Assembly (NCBI GenBank): GCA_028873865.1
Contig: JAPPNI010000027.1
Span: 156,972-220,971, forward strand
From: Chloroflexota bacterium
GTDB taxonomy: Bacteria > Chloroflexota > Dehalococcoidia > Bin125
Length of the DNA stretch: 64,000 nt
Direction of reading: 5' to 3'
Shown: positions 34,645 through 43,335 of the stretch, piece after piece
How the letters are laid out: each line of letters starts with the position of its first letter
How positions within the stretch are numbered: position 1 is the first letter of the stretch
The notes under the pieces: generated by a model
What the model saw: the letters and a program-made list of their open reading frames with translations, nothing else
What the model was told of the DNA's origin: nothing
Database searches by the model: none
Position numbers and translations under genes: made by a program

Positions 34645-34820
34645 CCGACGCCGACGACAACGAGATCATCGTCACGGTCCGCCAGGGCCTGGACGAGACG
34701 GCCCGCTGGTGGCTCCAGCGACCACAGTCCGACTGGCAGATCGCCCAGATCGCGGAAGACCTCGAAGACCACCTGGTCAGCCTGATCGAGGCCGACGACC
34801 AACGAAAGGACAACCAATGA
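34641..34820 (+). CDS. Very small acidic hypothetical protein, second of the pair
   Basis: A 59-residue product beginning MTDADDNEIIVTVRQGLDET and ending DDQRKDNQ. The ATG overlaps the previous TGA. The TGA at 34818-34820 overlaps the ATG (34817) of the first exon of the methyltransferase gene, and AAAGGACAACC serves that start. The unbroken chain of overlaps supports it as a true gene despite its size. Confidence 0.6.
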   Translation: MTDADDNEIIVTVRQGLDETARWWLQRPQSDWQIAQIAEDLEDHLVSLIEADDQRKDNQ

Positions 34821-34845
34821 GACTCGGAGGCCAACTCAAGGGAGG
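34817..34845 (+). CDS. Exon 1 of the intron-split methyltransferase gene
   Basis: Only 29 bases: ATG AGA CTC GGA ... encodes MRLGGQLKGG, then the group II intron begins with GTGTG at 34846. Without splicing translation would stop after 16 codons. MRLGGQ is the usual start of this mobile-element methyltransferase family, whose next residues, YPTPP, are found in exon 2 at 37249. Confidence 0.75.
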
Positions 34846-35422
34846 GTGTGCGCCAAGAAGCGCATAGGTTGAGAGTTCCAGATTTGGAACCCGGCCAGGA
34901 GTGGGCCGGTGGCTACGGAAGCAGGCACGGGGACCCGAAGCAGAACCGTGTCTGAAGCCTTCCCGACAACGGGGCAGCAGCGACCCTACCAAGCTGTGGG
35001 CCTCTAGCCAGAGTTCCGCTACGGCTACACAAGGAACTGCCGGTTGAAGCGTCGAATCAGTGACTGCCCGTCCACGGTAGGGCGAGGGCAGAGTCATCGG
35101 ATACCCGTCTAACCACTGCGGGGAGAGTCCGCCAGGACAGGGGCACCGCACTCCGGACAACCGGATGTCCCCCGATGACGAGCGCGGCAAGGAGCCGGGC
35201 CAGGCGTAAAGGCAGAGCCTAAGGCGGAATGGAAACGCAACCTACGTGAACTTGGGAACCACGTTCGGCTCTCCGGCAACGGAGTAGGCCAGCTTGCGGC
35301 CAATGCCGAGCGTGGGGCGGAGCCCTCGTAGTAGTCGGAGGTCGGGAAAGCCGGCCACATGGCGAAGGAGGGCAGTTAGACGAGTGCAGAACACACAGCG
35401 AACTACGCCAGAGGAGGGATGT

Positions 35423-37141
35423 ATGAACCCCACGAAGATGGCAGAAAAGCAACGGTTCTTGGCAAGAACGGCCACTGAGCATCCAGACCACAGGTTCACC
35501 AACCTGTACGACCTGTTGCACTGGGACGAATGGATGCACACAGCGGCCCAACGGGTACTGGCGCGACCGGGTAGCCAGACCGACGGCGTGGACGGCAAGA
35601 CACGGGATGCGTTCAAGAAGGGATACGAGGGTCAGATGACGGCCCTCATCGACCAACTGAAGCGCAAAACGTACCAGCCGCAACCGGTCCGGCGAGTCTA
35701 CATACCCAAGCACGATGGCAAGAAGCGCCCGCTGGGCATCCCCGCCCTGCGAGACCGCATCGTGCAGGAAGCAGTTCGGGCCATCCTGGACCCGATCTAC
35801 GAGTCGGACTTCCACCCGCACTCGTACGGCTTCCGCAAGGGTCGCTGCACGATGGACGCAATCGCGGTCCTCATGCCGCTGTTCAACACCAGCCTGAGGC
35901 ACTACTACGTGATCGAAGGCGACCTCCAAAGCTACTTCGATACCGTCCACCATCGGACGCTAATGAAGCTGCTGCGGAAACGGGTGAAGGACAGGGCGCT
36001 ACTGGACCTGATCTGGAAGTTCCTCAAATCGGGAGTCATGGAAGAAGGCCTCTTCGCTCGCACCGAATCCGGTGTGCCGCAAGGAGGAGTCATCTCCCCA
36101 CTGCTCGCCAACGTCTACCTCAACGAGTTTGACCAGTGGGCGGCGGCGCAATGGGACCTCGACCGAAACACCCGACGACGGAGACGGTACGCCGGTCTCG
36201 GCAACTACAAGATGGTGCGCTACGCCGACGACTTCGTGGTCGTCAGCAACGGCCCCATCGCCGAGGTCAGAGCGACCATGCAGGCTATCCAGCAGTTTCT
36301 GGAGCACGAACTCCACCTGACGCTCTCGGAAGAAAAGACAGTTATCACCCACGTCAACGACGGCTTCGACTTCCTGGGTTTCCACATCCAGCGGAAGAAG
36401 ACCGAAGGACGATGGGCGGTGCATCTCCGACCGACGGCCAAGGCAAAGGAGCGCGTGAAACGGAAGCTGAAGGACCTGACTTCCAGGAACTGGACTTGGA
36501 TGGATGAGTACACCCGACTGACGACTCTGAACGCTATCGTCCGGGGCTGGGCCGAGTACTACCGGTACACCAGCCTCGTGCAGGACATTGAGGACATCAC
36601 GCGGTTCACATGGTTCCGCTACCTCAACTGGCTGCTGGCGAAGCACAAGGGCAGCCGCAAGGGACAACTCATCAAAGCCAAGACCAGACGGCTCCATGGC
36701 AGAACCCGCTGGCACGCCGAGGTGCGCGAAGGCGACAACAAACTGGAAGCGTACCAATGGCTCCCGACTCGACGGGAACTTGACCGCCAACGCTACCGGC
36801 AGAAGGGCGCAGCGGGCTTCCCGCATCCTTACCTGTCCGGCGATGCAAAGGCAGCAGGCGACCATCCTCAGGGAGAAATCGGCCCGGACGAACGCATCTA
36901 CACGGCGACCATTGGGGCAGGTAGCGGCCGACGTAGCCGCAACGAACCTCTTGAACTCGCCGAACGGAGGCTCAAGGCCAAGTTGCGCGACGGAATGAAA
37001 TGCCAGCAATGTGGCGCTCGGAGTCCTCTCCAAGTCCACCACACGAAGGGCACAAAGTCCCACGCGCTCAAGGACTTGGTCACGCTCTGCCGGGCGTGCC
37101 ACAAGGCCGTAAGCCAATCAAGCCAACAACCAACCGTCTGA
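35423..37141 (+). CDS. ltrA: Group II intron reverse transcriptase/maturase with HNH endonuclease domain
   Basis: The 572-residue protein starts at ATG 35423 after GAGGAGGGATGT. The RT domain (about 60-330) contains VRRVYIPKHDGKKRPLGIP, GFRKGRCTMDAI, the catalytic YADD at about 267-270 (MVRYADDFVVV) and SGVPQGGVISPLLANVYL. The maturase (X) domain follows (340-480, NAIVRGWAEYYRYTS). A C-terminal HNH endonuclease is seen at about 525-565 (CQQCGARSPLQVHH...TLCRACHKA). Every catalytic motif is present, so splicing help, target nicking and reverse transcription should all be possible. The ORF is free-standing in the intron after the 5' domains. Confidence 0.95.
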   Translation: MNPTKMAEKQRFLARTATEHPDHRFTNLYDLLHWDEWMHTAAQRVLARPGSQTDGVDGKTRDAFKKGYEGQMTALIDQLKRKTYQPQPVRRVYIPKHDGKKRPLGIPALRDRIVQEAVRAILDPIYESDFHPHSYGFRKGRCTMDAIAVLMPLFNTSLRHYYVIEGDLQSYFDTVHHRTLMKLLRKRVKDRALLDLIWKFLKSGVMEEGLFARTESGVPQGGVISPLLANVYLNEFDQWAAAQWDLDRNTRRRRRYAGLGNYKMVRYADDFVVVSNGPIAEVRATMQAIQQFLEHELHLTLSEEKTVITHVNDGFDFLGFHIQRKKTEGRWAVHLRPTAKAKERVKRKLKDLTSRNWTWMDEYTRLTTLNAIVRGWAEYYRYTSLVQDIEDITRFTWFRYLNWLLAKHKGSRKGQLIKAKTRRLHGRTRWHAEVREGDNKLEAYQWLPTRRELDRQRYRQKGAAGFPHPYLSGDAKAAGDHPQGEIGPDERIYTATIGAGSGRRSRNEPLELAERRLKAKLRDGMKCQQCGARSPLQVHHTKGTKSHALKDLVTLCRACHKAVSQSSQQPTV

Positions 37142-37145
37142 TGGA

Positions 37146-37239
37146 GAGCCGGATGCCTTGAAAGAGGCACGTCCGGTTCGGTGGGAGGGATGGCGCAAAC
37201 CAGTCGGAGTAATCCGGCCATCGGCGGCGCCGTCCCTAC
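37146..37239 (+). ncRNA. Group II intron domains V and VI
   Basis: Domain V (37146-37179) reads GAGCCGGATGCC, TTGAAAG, AGGCACGTCCGGTTC, with the catalytic AGC-like base and the GAAA tetraloop. Domain VI pairs GGGATGGCGC (37187-37196) with GCGCCGTCCC (37227-37236) in ten unbroken pairs including one G-T. The branch-point A should lie in the loop side near AAACC. The 3' splice site follows as TAC. Confidence 0.85.
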
Positions 37240-38242
37240 CCAACTTTACCCCACCCCGCCGCGGGTGGTCGATTACATCCGCTCGCTGCTGTTCGCGCCT
37301 GTTCGATACGGCCGCAACCGGGACCAGATCGTCAGGCTGCTCGACCCCTGCTGCGGACCGGGCGACGCGCTGAGGCAGCTGGCGGACTCGATCAACCGCC
37401 ACGTGACGGTCGAGACCTACGGGGTGGAACTGCACACCGAGCGGGCGCAAGAGGCCGCGGAGCAGCTGGACCACGCGCTCTCCAGCGACCTCTTCCGCTG
37501 CTCGATCGCCAACCGCACGTACAACCTCTTGTGGCTCAACCCGCCCTACGACTGGGACCGGGAGGACAAGCGGGTGGAGCAGGCGTTTCTTACCCATTGC
37601 TCGAGGTACTTGGAGCCGGACGGGGTGCTGGTCTACATCGTCCCGCGCAACCAGCTCCCGACCTCGGCCCGCTTCCTGACGACCAACTACCGGCGCGTCA
37701 GGGCCTGGTCGTTCCCCGAGCCCGAAGTCGAACAGTTCGACCAGGTCGTGGTCATCGGCGTGCGCAAGCCGCAGCCGCGGCCCGACGCGCGAGCGATGCG
37801 CGACCTGGTCCAGGGTATCGACGACTTGGCCCCGCTCAGCCGCGATCTCGCGCCCGAGTACGACGTGGGCATGTCGGCGGCCGGTCCGGTGATGTTCACG
37901 ACCCGGGTGATCGACTTCCGGAAAGCGGTCGCCGAGGCGCGCCGGCGCGGGCTCTGGACCCAGGACGAGATCACCGAGGCGTTCTGGCCGCCGACCGACG
38001 CGACCGCGCGCCCGCTGATGCCGCTGCGCAAGGGGCACCTGGCGATGCTCGTCGCGGCCGGCTTCCTCGACAACCTCGAACTGGAGACCCCGGAATCGCG
38101 CGTGCTGGTCAAAGGCCAGACCAAGAAGGAGATGGTCCTGGTCGAGGAGGGCGAGACGCACGACGTCTACCGCGAGCAGCTGCGCACCAGCGTGGTCACG
38201 CTCGACCTCGACTCGGGCCGGATCGAACGGATCGAGGCCTAG
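37240..38242 (+). CDS. Exon 2: SAM-dependent methyltransferase-like protein (DUF6094-type)
   Basis: After splicing the protein has about 344 residues. QLYPTPPRVVDYIRSLLF opens the exon, then DPCCGPGDALRQLAD as SAM-binding motif I, YGVELHTERAQEAAEQ and LLWLNPPYDWD as the catalytic NPPY motif of adenine-type methyltransferases. This matches a methyltransferase-like family that accompanies SNF2-type helicases on ICEs and plasmids. It may protect element DNA or act in defence escape. Unspliced, the frame can be read from GTG 37181 inside intron domain VI, giving a variant with a foreign N-terminus, but that start is less likely. The C-terminal part (210-334) has no recognised motif. Confidence 0.85.
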
Positions 38243-38327
38243 CGGCCGAGCCTGGCCTGTTTCGCCAAGCAACCCCCACCACAACCCTGCGGCCCAGCGC
38301 CGCTGAGACAGAACCGGAGAGGAACCC

Positions 38328-38780
38328 ATGACCACTGAGACCATCACCCGACCCGACTACCAGCCCTACACGGACTGGCACTGCGACCACCACCGGGATG
38401 AGACCTACGCCGGTCCCGTCCTCTACGTGCTCATCGACGAAACGGAGACGACGGCGACCCCGCTCTGCACGGACTGCGTGCAGAGCCTGATGCTCACCTT
38501 CGCCGCGCAGCAGGAGGCCGAGGCCGACCGGCACCCGCGCTCGTTCGAGGTGCTGACCATCGCCGCCTACATCAAGGCCTTGAGAGGCCTGCCGCCGATC
38601 GGCTGCCCCTGGCCCGGTTACGGCGAGGACGAGACGGGAGCATTGGCGCCCTCGGGAGACGAGGAGTGCGACCACCACTTCTATCTCCCGGCGCGTCCGA
38701 CCCACGAGCAGCTGGCCTCGCTCGTCGAGGACGCGATGGGCCACGCCTGCGCGCACCCGCGCGAACACCGCGAGTTCTAG
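38328..38780 (+). CDS. Hypothetical Cys/His-rich protein
   Basis: The 150-residue protein has GGAGAGGAACCC before ATG 38328. CDHHRDETYAGP and LCTDCVQSL near residues 20-50 and ECDHHFYLP near 113 suggest zinc binding. The end, HACAHPREHREF, is also His/Cys-rich. No family is recognised. It lies in the chain of small zinc-ribbon-like proteins between methyltransferase and helicase. Confidence 0.6.
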   Translation: MTTETITRPDYQPYTDWHCDHHRDETYAGPVLYVLIDETETTATPLCTDCVQSLMLTFAAQQEAEADRHPRSFEVLTIAAYIKALRGLPPIGCPWPGYGEDETGALAPSGDEECDHHFYLPARPTHEQLASLVEDAMGHACAHPREHREF

Positions 38781-38821
38781 CCAACCTCCCGCTCACGCGC
38801 GGGCACGAAACGGAGACCACT

Positions 38822-38998
38822 ATGCCCCGAATCCGAGTCCAATACGCCTGCGGCCGCTGCGGGCACACGTCCACCGCCGAGTACTTCGACTACCGCTACC
38901 ACGAGACCGAGGTCGTCCGCATGCCCTGCGACGGCTGCGGTTTCATGACCGAGCACACGCCCCAGATGGCGGAGCGAGTCACGGAGGAGGGCGGCTGA
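38822..38998 (+). CDS. Small zinc-ribbon protein
   Basis: A 58-residue protein with two Cys pairs, YACGRCGHTS near residue 9 and MPCDGCGFMTE near 35, spaced as in a zinc ribbon. ACGAAACGGAGACCACT precedes the ATG. It may be a DNA- or RNA-binding adaptor, which is inference from the fold only. Confidence 0.65.
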   Translation: MPRIRVQYACGRCGHTSTAEYFDYRYHETEVVRMPCDGCGFMTEHTPQMAERVTEEGG

Positions 38999-39025
38999 GC
39001 TCACCCGCTTCCCACGGAACCAAGC

Positions 39026-39059
39026 GAGCGGGCGAGGGGCCACTATCCCTCGCCCGCTC
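39026..39059 (+). terminator. Perfect 13-base-pair intergenic hairpin
   Basis: GAGCGGGCGAGGG pairs perfectly with CCCTCGCCCGCTC around an eight-base loop. There is no U-run; TAGTCACACAAGGAGAG of the next leader follows directly. It is the most stable of the module's hairpins and could end or process the transcript. Confidence 0.55.
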
Positions 39060-39082
39060 TAGTCACACAAGGAGAGCGTGAC

Positions 39083-39361
39083 ATGACCCAGACTACCCAG
39101 TGCGGTTTCTGCCGCGAAACCTACGAGGTCGGCGACCAGACCTACACGCCAGACGCTCACGCCGTGCCGCTCAACCAGTGCGCAACCTGCGCCCGGCAAG
39201 ATGGCCGCGGCAGTGGTGAGCGCGACTACCCGATGTTCGACCGAACGTCCAGGCAACGCGCGGCGATCGAACGCCAGGTGCTGGCTGAGAGCACGGCGCC
39301 CGACGGCCGCTTCGTCGAACGTTGGCGGCCCGACGATCTGGTCTGGCTGGCCGATGCCTGA
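39083..39361 (+). CDS. Small zinc-finger-like hypothetical protein
   Basis: A 92-residue protein with CGFCRETYEVGD at the N-terminus and QCATCARQDGRG near residue 33, a probable four-Cys zinc site. The rest is charged and ends RWRPDDLVWLADA. ACAAGGAGAGCGTGAC precedes the ATG. It overlaps the next gene by eight bases. Confidence 0.6.
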   Translation: MTQTTQCGFCRETYEVGDQTYTPDAHAVPLNQCATCARQDGRGSGERDYPMFDRTSRQRAAIERQVLAESTAPDGRFVERWRPDDLVWLADA

Positions 39362-39545
39362 GCGCAACCGGGACCTGCCCAACTTCGACGCCCACGTCAC
39401 GGTCGGCCAGGTCGTCAATGAGCTGTTCGAGCTCGGCTGGCTCGACCTCGACGACTTCGCCGACCGCGACTTCGCCCGCCTCCTGGCCGACCGGCTCAGC
39501 GAAGTCGCCCCCGAGCGGCAGCTGACGCTCGCGCTCACCGCCTAA
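39354..39545 (+). CDS. Small acidic hypothetical protein
   Basis: A 63-residue acidic, probably helical protein (TVGQVVNELFELGWLDLDDF). It begins inside the end of the previous gene. No family is known. The tight packing supports translation. Confidence 0.55.
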   Translation: MPERNRDLPNFDAHVTVGQVVNELFELGWLDLDDFADRDFARLLADRLSEVAPERQLTLALTA

Positions 39546-39614
39546 ACCACACATCGATCCTTTAGCCGCCCGACCCGCCATCCGTGCGGGTAGGGCTAGA
39601 ACAGGCCCCGAACC

Positions 39615-39803
39615 ATGAACCCCTGGCTGAACAACGAGGGCTGCCACATCTACTTCGACCGGATCACCCCGATCGACGAACGCGGCAACGATGCCGCCGA
39701 GCCCACCTACCGCTACTGGTGCGCCAGTTGCGGTCGCGACCACGACGAGTACGAGAACCTGGCCGACTGCGTCTCGGACGCCCGGCGCCACATCGAGGAG
39801 TAA
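39615..39803 (+). CDS. Small Cys-containing protein, paralogue 1
   Basis: A 62-residue protein (NEGCHIYFDRITPIDERGND, YWCASCGRDHDEYENLADCV, ARRHIEE). The same layout recurs in the next gene: xW-x-N-x-x-GC-x-I-x-F, then WC-x(1-2)-CG, DEYE-x-LADCV and A-R-x-HIEE. It is probably a small zinc-binding or redox-active protein with no named family. Confidence 0.65.
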   Translation: MNPWLNNEGCHIYFDRITPIDERGNDAAEPTYRYWCASCGRDHDEYENLADCVSDARRHIEE

Positions 39804-39808
39804 CCCCC

Positions 39809-40006
39809 ATGACTGATTGGAGCAACCAGCAGGGCTGCGAGATTTTCTTCGAGGAACTTGTCGCCATCGACGAACACGGCGAGCGGACCGCCGGCAGCAC
39901 CTTCAGCTGGTGGTGCCGCTGCGGCCTCAACCGCGACGAGTACGAACGACTGGCCGACTGCGTCCAACAGGCGCGGGCCCACATCGAGGAGCAACCAACG
40001 CCATGA
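39809..40006 (+). CDS. Small Cys-containing protein, paralogue 2
   Basis: A 65-residue tandem paralogue of the preceding gene (MTDWSNQQGCEIFFEELVAI, WWCRCGLNRDEYERLADCVQ, ARAHIEEQ). Its stop overlaps the ATG of the helicase gene at 40003, so it is coupled to it. The conserved Cys positions are a lone GC near residue 10, WC-x-C and DCV. Confidence 0.65.
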   Translation: MTDWSNQQGCEIFFEELVAIDEHGERTAGSTFSWWCRCGLNRDEYERLADCVQQARAHIEEQPTP

Positions 40007-42363
40007 ACCTGTCCGAGTTCATCGACACCTACCGAGAGGCGATCACGAAACGGATCGTCCACAGCTACCCGCCCCGCTACCGGCCCCAGGCCGACCAACG
40101 CCCGATGCCCCAACTCAAGCGCCAGCCGATGGGCGCCCAGGAGACCATCATCCGCGGCGCCGCGCTAAGTCTCTCGGAGCAGCGCGGCACGACCGTGGTC
40201 GGCGAGATGGGCGTGGGCAAGACGTTCATCGCCATCGCCGCCGCCCAGTTGGCCGGTTTCCGGCGCGTGTTGGTGCTCTGTCCACCGCACCTGGTGGGCA
40301 AGTGGCAGCGCGAGATCGAGGAGACGATCCCCCTGGTCCGCACCGGCATCGCCGACTCGATCAGCGACCTGGAGCAGCTGCGCCGCCAAGAAGGCTCGGG
40401 GCCGCAGTACGTGGTCATGTCCCACTCGCGGGCCAAGCTGGGCCACCGCTTCCGGCCCGCCTACTGGATGCGCCGGCTCAAGGACGGGGACGGCCAGCCC
40501 GTCCGCGACGAAGAAACCGGCGAGTTCATCATGACCCCGGCCTGCCCCGACTGCACCCAGCAGATCGTGGACCCGGAAGGGGTCCCGGTCACCCACAAGC
40601 AGCTGGACAAGAAGCGCCACAACTGCCCGAAGTGCGGGACGCCCTTGTGGACGGCGGAGGCGCGTCCGGTCGAGACCGAGACGGCCGGTTACAATGCGGG
40701 GCTCATGGCTCGGCGCACGCCCGGCCAGGGGCCGCGCAAGTACCCGCTGGCCGACTACGTCAAGCAGCACATGCGCGGCTACTTCGATCTGCTGATCGTG
40801 GACGAGGTTCATGAGCACAAGGGCCGCGGCTCGGCCCAGGGCCTCTCAGCCGGCATCCTCGCCGACGCCTGCGGCAAGTCGCTCAGCCTGAGTGGAACCT
40901 TGATGGGAGGGTACGCCTCGACCCTCTTCCACCTGCTCTACCGGTTCTCGCCCGAGATCCGGTCTGAGTTCAGCCGTTCGGACGAGCGCAAGTGGGTCGA
41001 ACGCTACGGCTTTCTCGAACAGCGCGTGCGACACGACCACGACGACGACCCGACCGAGGACGGCTCGGTCTCGCGCCGGCGCCACTACCGCAAACAGGAG
41101 AAGGAACGGCCGGGCATGGCGCCGGCGGCGCTCTTCCACCTGATCGGTCACTCGCTCTTCCTGCGCCTCGCCGACGTCGCGTCGGAACTGCCGCCCTACG
41201 AGGAGCAGATCCAGGTGGCGAGCATGGACACCGAGGAAGGGATCCACGGGCTGTCGCAGGCTTCGGCCTACCGGATCCTCGCCGCCGACCTCAAGCGGGC
41301 GCTGCTCAAGGCTATCGAGCGCGGCTCGGCGCGGCTGCTCTCGACCTACCTGCAGGCGCTGCTGGCCTATCCCGAGGGCTGCACCCGGGGCGAGTCCGTG
41401 TTCGACCCGGACACGGGTGACCTGATCGTTCAGCTGCCGCCGCTGGATGCGGAGCGCGTCTACCCCAAGGAGCAGCAGCTGATCGACCTGGTCGCCGCCG
41501 AGCGCCTGGCCGGACGGCGGGTGCTGGTCTACGCCACCCACACCGGGACGCGGGACATCACCGGTCGGTTGGAGACGCTGCTCACCCGGCACGGGTTCAA
41601 GACCGCCGTGATGAAGGCCCATAAGGTCCAGCCCAAGCAGCGCGAGAGCTGGGTCGCCAAGCGGGTCGAGGAGGGCATCGACGTACTCATCTGCCATCCG
41701 CGGCTGGTGCAGACGGGGCTCGACCTGATCCACTTTCCCACCGTGATCTGGTATGAAACGGACTACTCGGTCTACACCATGCGCCAGGCCTCGCGGCGCA
41801 GTTGGCGGATCGGGCAGCACCGGCCGGTCAAGGTCGTGTTCATGGCCTACCGCTCGACGCTCCAGGCCGACGCGCTCAAGCTAGTCGCGCAGAAGCTGCA
41901 ATCGTCGCTCGCGGTCGAAGGCGACCTGCCCGAGGACGGCCTGGCCGCCTACGGCGACACCGGCGACGACCTGATGATGGCCCTGGCCCGCAAGCTCGTC
42001 TCGGGTGAGACCGATTCCGAGCCGGTCGAGAACATCTTCGCACGAGCGCAGCAGGTCGCGGCACAGGCCGAAGAGTTGCTGGTCGACGCCGATTGGCAGC
42101 GGCCGATTCCCGATGCAGAGATGCCGGTAGCGGCATTGCCCGGCACCGGAGCGGTTGAGCCGGTCGTCGAGTTGGTTCCCTGCGGCGGTCACCACGGCCA
42201 GGACGAACAGCAGCAGACGCTGTTCAGCTGGGCCGAGTTCCTAGCCGACGGGCCCGACGAGCCGAAGCCCCGGGGGCGGAATCAGCGCCCCTCGGGGCCG
42301 TCGCTGTTCGACTGGGCGCTGGAACGCGAGCAAGAGGCCGAACTGGCCGCCGCCGGCGGCTGA
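40003..42363 (+). CDS. SNF2/DEAD-like superfamily II helicase
   Basis: The 786-residue protein starts at ATG 40003, overlapping the previous stop. Walker A is GEMGVGKTF at about 67-75 and motif II is DEVHEHKG at about 267. An inserted zinc site (CPDCTQQI and CPKCGTPLW) lies at about 183-212. The second RecA domain has VLVYATHTGTRDITGRLETL and motif VI QASRRSWRIGQHRPVKV, the SNF2-type signature (Q-x-x-R-x-x-R-x-GQ). A C-terminal Glu/Gln-rich tail follows. This is the helicase regularly seen with the DUF6094-type methyltransferase on ICEs and may act in element maintenance. A strong hairpin closes the operon. Confidence 0.88.
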   Translation: MNLSEFIDTYREAITKRIVHSYPPRYRPQADQRPMPQLKRQPMGAQETIIRGAALSLSEQRGTTVVGEMGVGKTFIAIAAAQLAGFRRVLVLCPPHLVGKWQREIEETIPLVRTGIADSISDLEQLRRQEGSGPQYVVMSHSRAKLGHRFRPAYWMRRLKDGDGQPVRDEETGEFIMTPACPDCTQQIVDPEGVPVTHKQLDKKRHNCPKCGTPLWTAEARPVETETAGYNAGLMARRTPGQGPRKYPLADYVKQHMRGYFDLLIVDEVHEHKGRGSAQGLSAGILADACGKSLSLSGTLMGGYASTLFHLLYRFSPEIRSEFSRSDERKWVERYGFLEQRVRHDHDDDPTEDGSVSRRRHYRKQEKERPGMAPAALFHLIGHSLFLRLADVASELPPYEEQIQVASMDTEEGIHGLSQASAYRILAADLKRALLKAIERGSARLLSTYLQALLAYPEGCTRGESVFDPDTGDLIVQLPPLDAERVYPKEQQLIDLVAAERLAGRRVLVYATHTGTRDITGRLETLLTRHGFKTAVMKAHKVQPKQRESWVAKRVEEGIDVLICHPRLVQTGLDLIHFPTVIWYETDYSVYTMRQASRRSWRIGQHRPVKVVFMAYRSTLQADALKLVAQKLQSSLAVEGDLPEDGLAAYGDTGDDLMMALARKLVSGETDSEPVENIFARAQQVAAQAEELLVDADWQRPIPDAEMPVAALPGTGAVEPVVELVPCGGHHGQDEQQQTLFSWAEFLADGPDEPKPRGRNQRPSGPSLFDWALEREQEAELAAAGG

Positions 42364-42378
42364 GCGGACCGCGCCTAC

Positions 42379-42425
42379 GGAGGAGGTCATCGTCGCCTGG
42401 GCGATGACCTCCTCCGGCCCTCTTT
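42379..42425 (+). terminator. Strong rho-independent-type terminator of the replication module
   Basis: GGAGGAGGTCATCG pairs perfectly with CGATGACCTCCTCC (14 pairs), followed by GGCCCTCTTT. It lies 15 bases after the helicase stop. The stem contains a Shine-Dalgarno-like GGAGG in its left arm, but no gene starts there. Confidence 0.7.
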
Positions 42426-42500
42426 GTGCGGGCCTCTCTGCGTTTAACGGACGGCTCAGAACCTATGGCCATCGCTCCACCGAAGGCGACGCGGTCCCGC

Positions 42501-42977
42501 TCAGCTCAACCAGCGCAGCTCGTAGCGGCCCGGCTCGTCCTTGAGCGCCTCGTACTCGGCCAGCTCGAACTCCGGCAGACCCTCGCCGTCGGGCAGCCAG
42601 ACGAAAGGGATCGGCACCTCGCCCAGGGGCCGGCGGGGACAGCCGTGCTCCCGCAGCCAGCCCTCGGAGACCCACCAGGGCATCGAGCCTTCCCCGCCTG
42701 GTCCCGCCGAGGGCAGGTGGAACTGGCGGCAGCGCGGACAGCGGCGCGCGAACCCGCCGCAGGACTCGCAGCACCGGATCAGATCCTGGTCCCGCCCGCC
42801 CGCGTGCCCGACCTCAGCGGGCTCCTCCCAGATGTGCCGGCAGGAATCCGGCCGCTCGCGCCGCTCGGGTGGGCGGGGCAGGACGCTCGTCGCTGGCACC
42901 CGCCGGGCCCGGCGTTCCGTCGCTTCGCGTGCCGCTCGGCGCTTGCGGACGCCGCGGCGCTGTCTCGCGCGGGTCAT
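42501..42977 (-). CDS. Hypothetical zinc-ribbon protein
   Basis: The 158-residue protein from ATG 42977 (AAGGTCAG upstream) has a very basic N-terminus (residues 1-30), then LIRCCESCGGFARRCPRCRQF near 66, a four-Cys zinc ribbon, and an acidic end (FELAEYEALKDEPGRYELRW). It is probably a nucleic-acid-binding protein. Its first 164 bases overlap the end of the gene at 42814-43335, so one of the two frames there may be spurious or the two genes may be coupled. Confidence 0.55.
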   Translation of the reverse strand: MTRARQRRGVRKRRAAREATERRARRVPATSVLPRPPERRERPDSCRHIWEEPAEVGHAGGRDQDLIRCCESCGGFARRCPRCRQFHLPSAGPGGEGSMPWWVSEGWLREHGCPRRPLGEVPIPFVWLPDGEGLPEFELAEYEALKDEPGRYELRWLS

Positions 42978-43335
42978 CTGCCTGACCTTGCCGTCTCTGT
43001 GTGCACCGAGCGTCCAGGTGCGCGGCCCTCGGCATCACCGTACGCGGTGCAGCCGGCGTACCACAACCAGACGAATCCCTCCCGGCGTCCCCGCGCGCGA
43101 TGCACTCGTCTGCCCAGCCTCGGATGAGCAATACGATCAGGGCCATGCCGCTAGCGTTGATCGCGCCCGCGGCCAGCAGATCGACCTCGCCCACCGCAAT
43201 CGCGCCGCCGACCTCCGACAGCGCGAACACCGAGACCAGCGCGAACATCGCCACTAGGTTCAGCGCCCAGACGAACGTCAGCCCCTGGGCACTCTGTCGC
43301 GCGTGCTCCGCGGGATCGTGTTCGCCTGAGGTCAT
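42814..43335 (-). CDS. Hypothetical small membrane protein
   Basis: ATG 43335 follows GGGAGGGTTGGAG. Residues 20-80 contain two membrane helices (FVWALNLVAMFALVSVFAL and LLAAGAINASGMALIVLLI). After RGWADECIARGDAG the sequence turns into a low-complexity Arg/Pro/Ala tail that overlaps the next gene in another frame, so the true protein may be shorter. No family is known. It marks the right end of the recognisable element genes. Confidence 0.5.
   Translation of the reverse strand: MTSGEHDPAEHARQSAQGLTFVWALNLVAMFALVSVFALSEVGGAIAVGEVDLLAAGAINASGMALIVLLIRGWADECIARGDAGRDSSGCGTPAAPRTVMPRAAHLDARCTQRRQGQADDPRETAPRRPQAPSGTRSDGTPGPAGASDERPAPPTRAARAAGFLPAHLGGAR

Larger units (their letters stand above)
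34846..37239 (+). mobile_element. Group II intron with reverse-transcriptase ORF
   Basis: The 5' end is GTGTGCG, the GUGYG consensus. The body up to about 35420 is structured non-coding RNA (domains I-III). An RT/maturase ORF follows at 35423-37141, then domain V at 37146-37179 and domain VI at 37187-37236, with TAC as the AY-type 3' end. Removing 34846-37239 joins MRLGGQLKGG in frame to QLYPTPPRVVDYI. The intron would be mobile by retrohoming, with the maturase, RT and endonuclease in one protein. All core parts look intact. Boundaries rest on motif plus frame restoration and may be off by a few bases at the 3' side. Confidence 0.85.
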
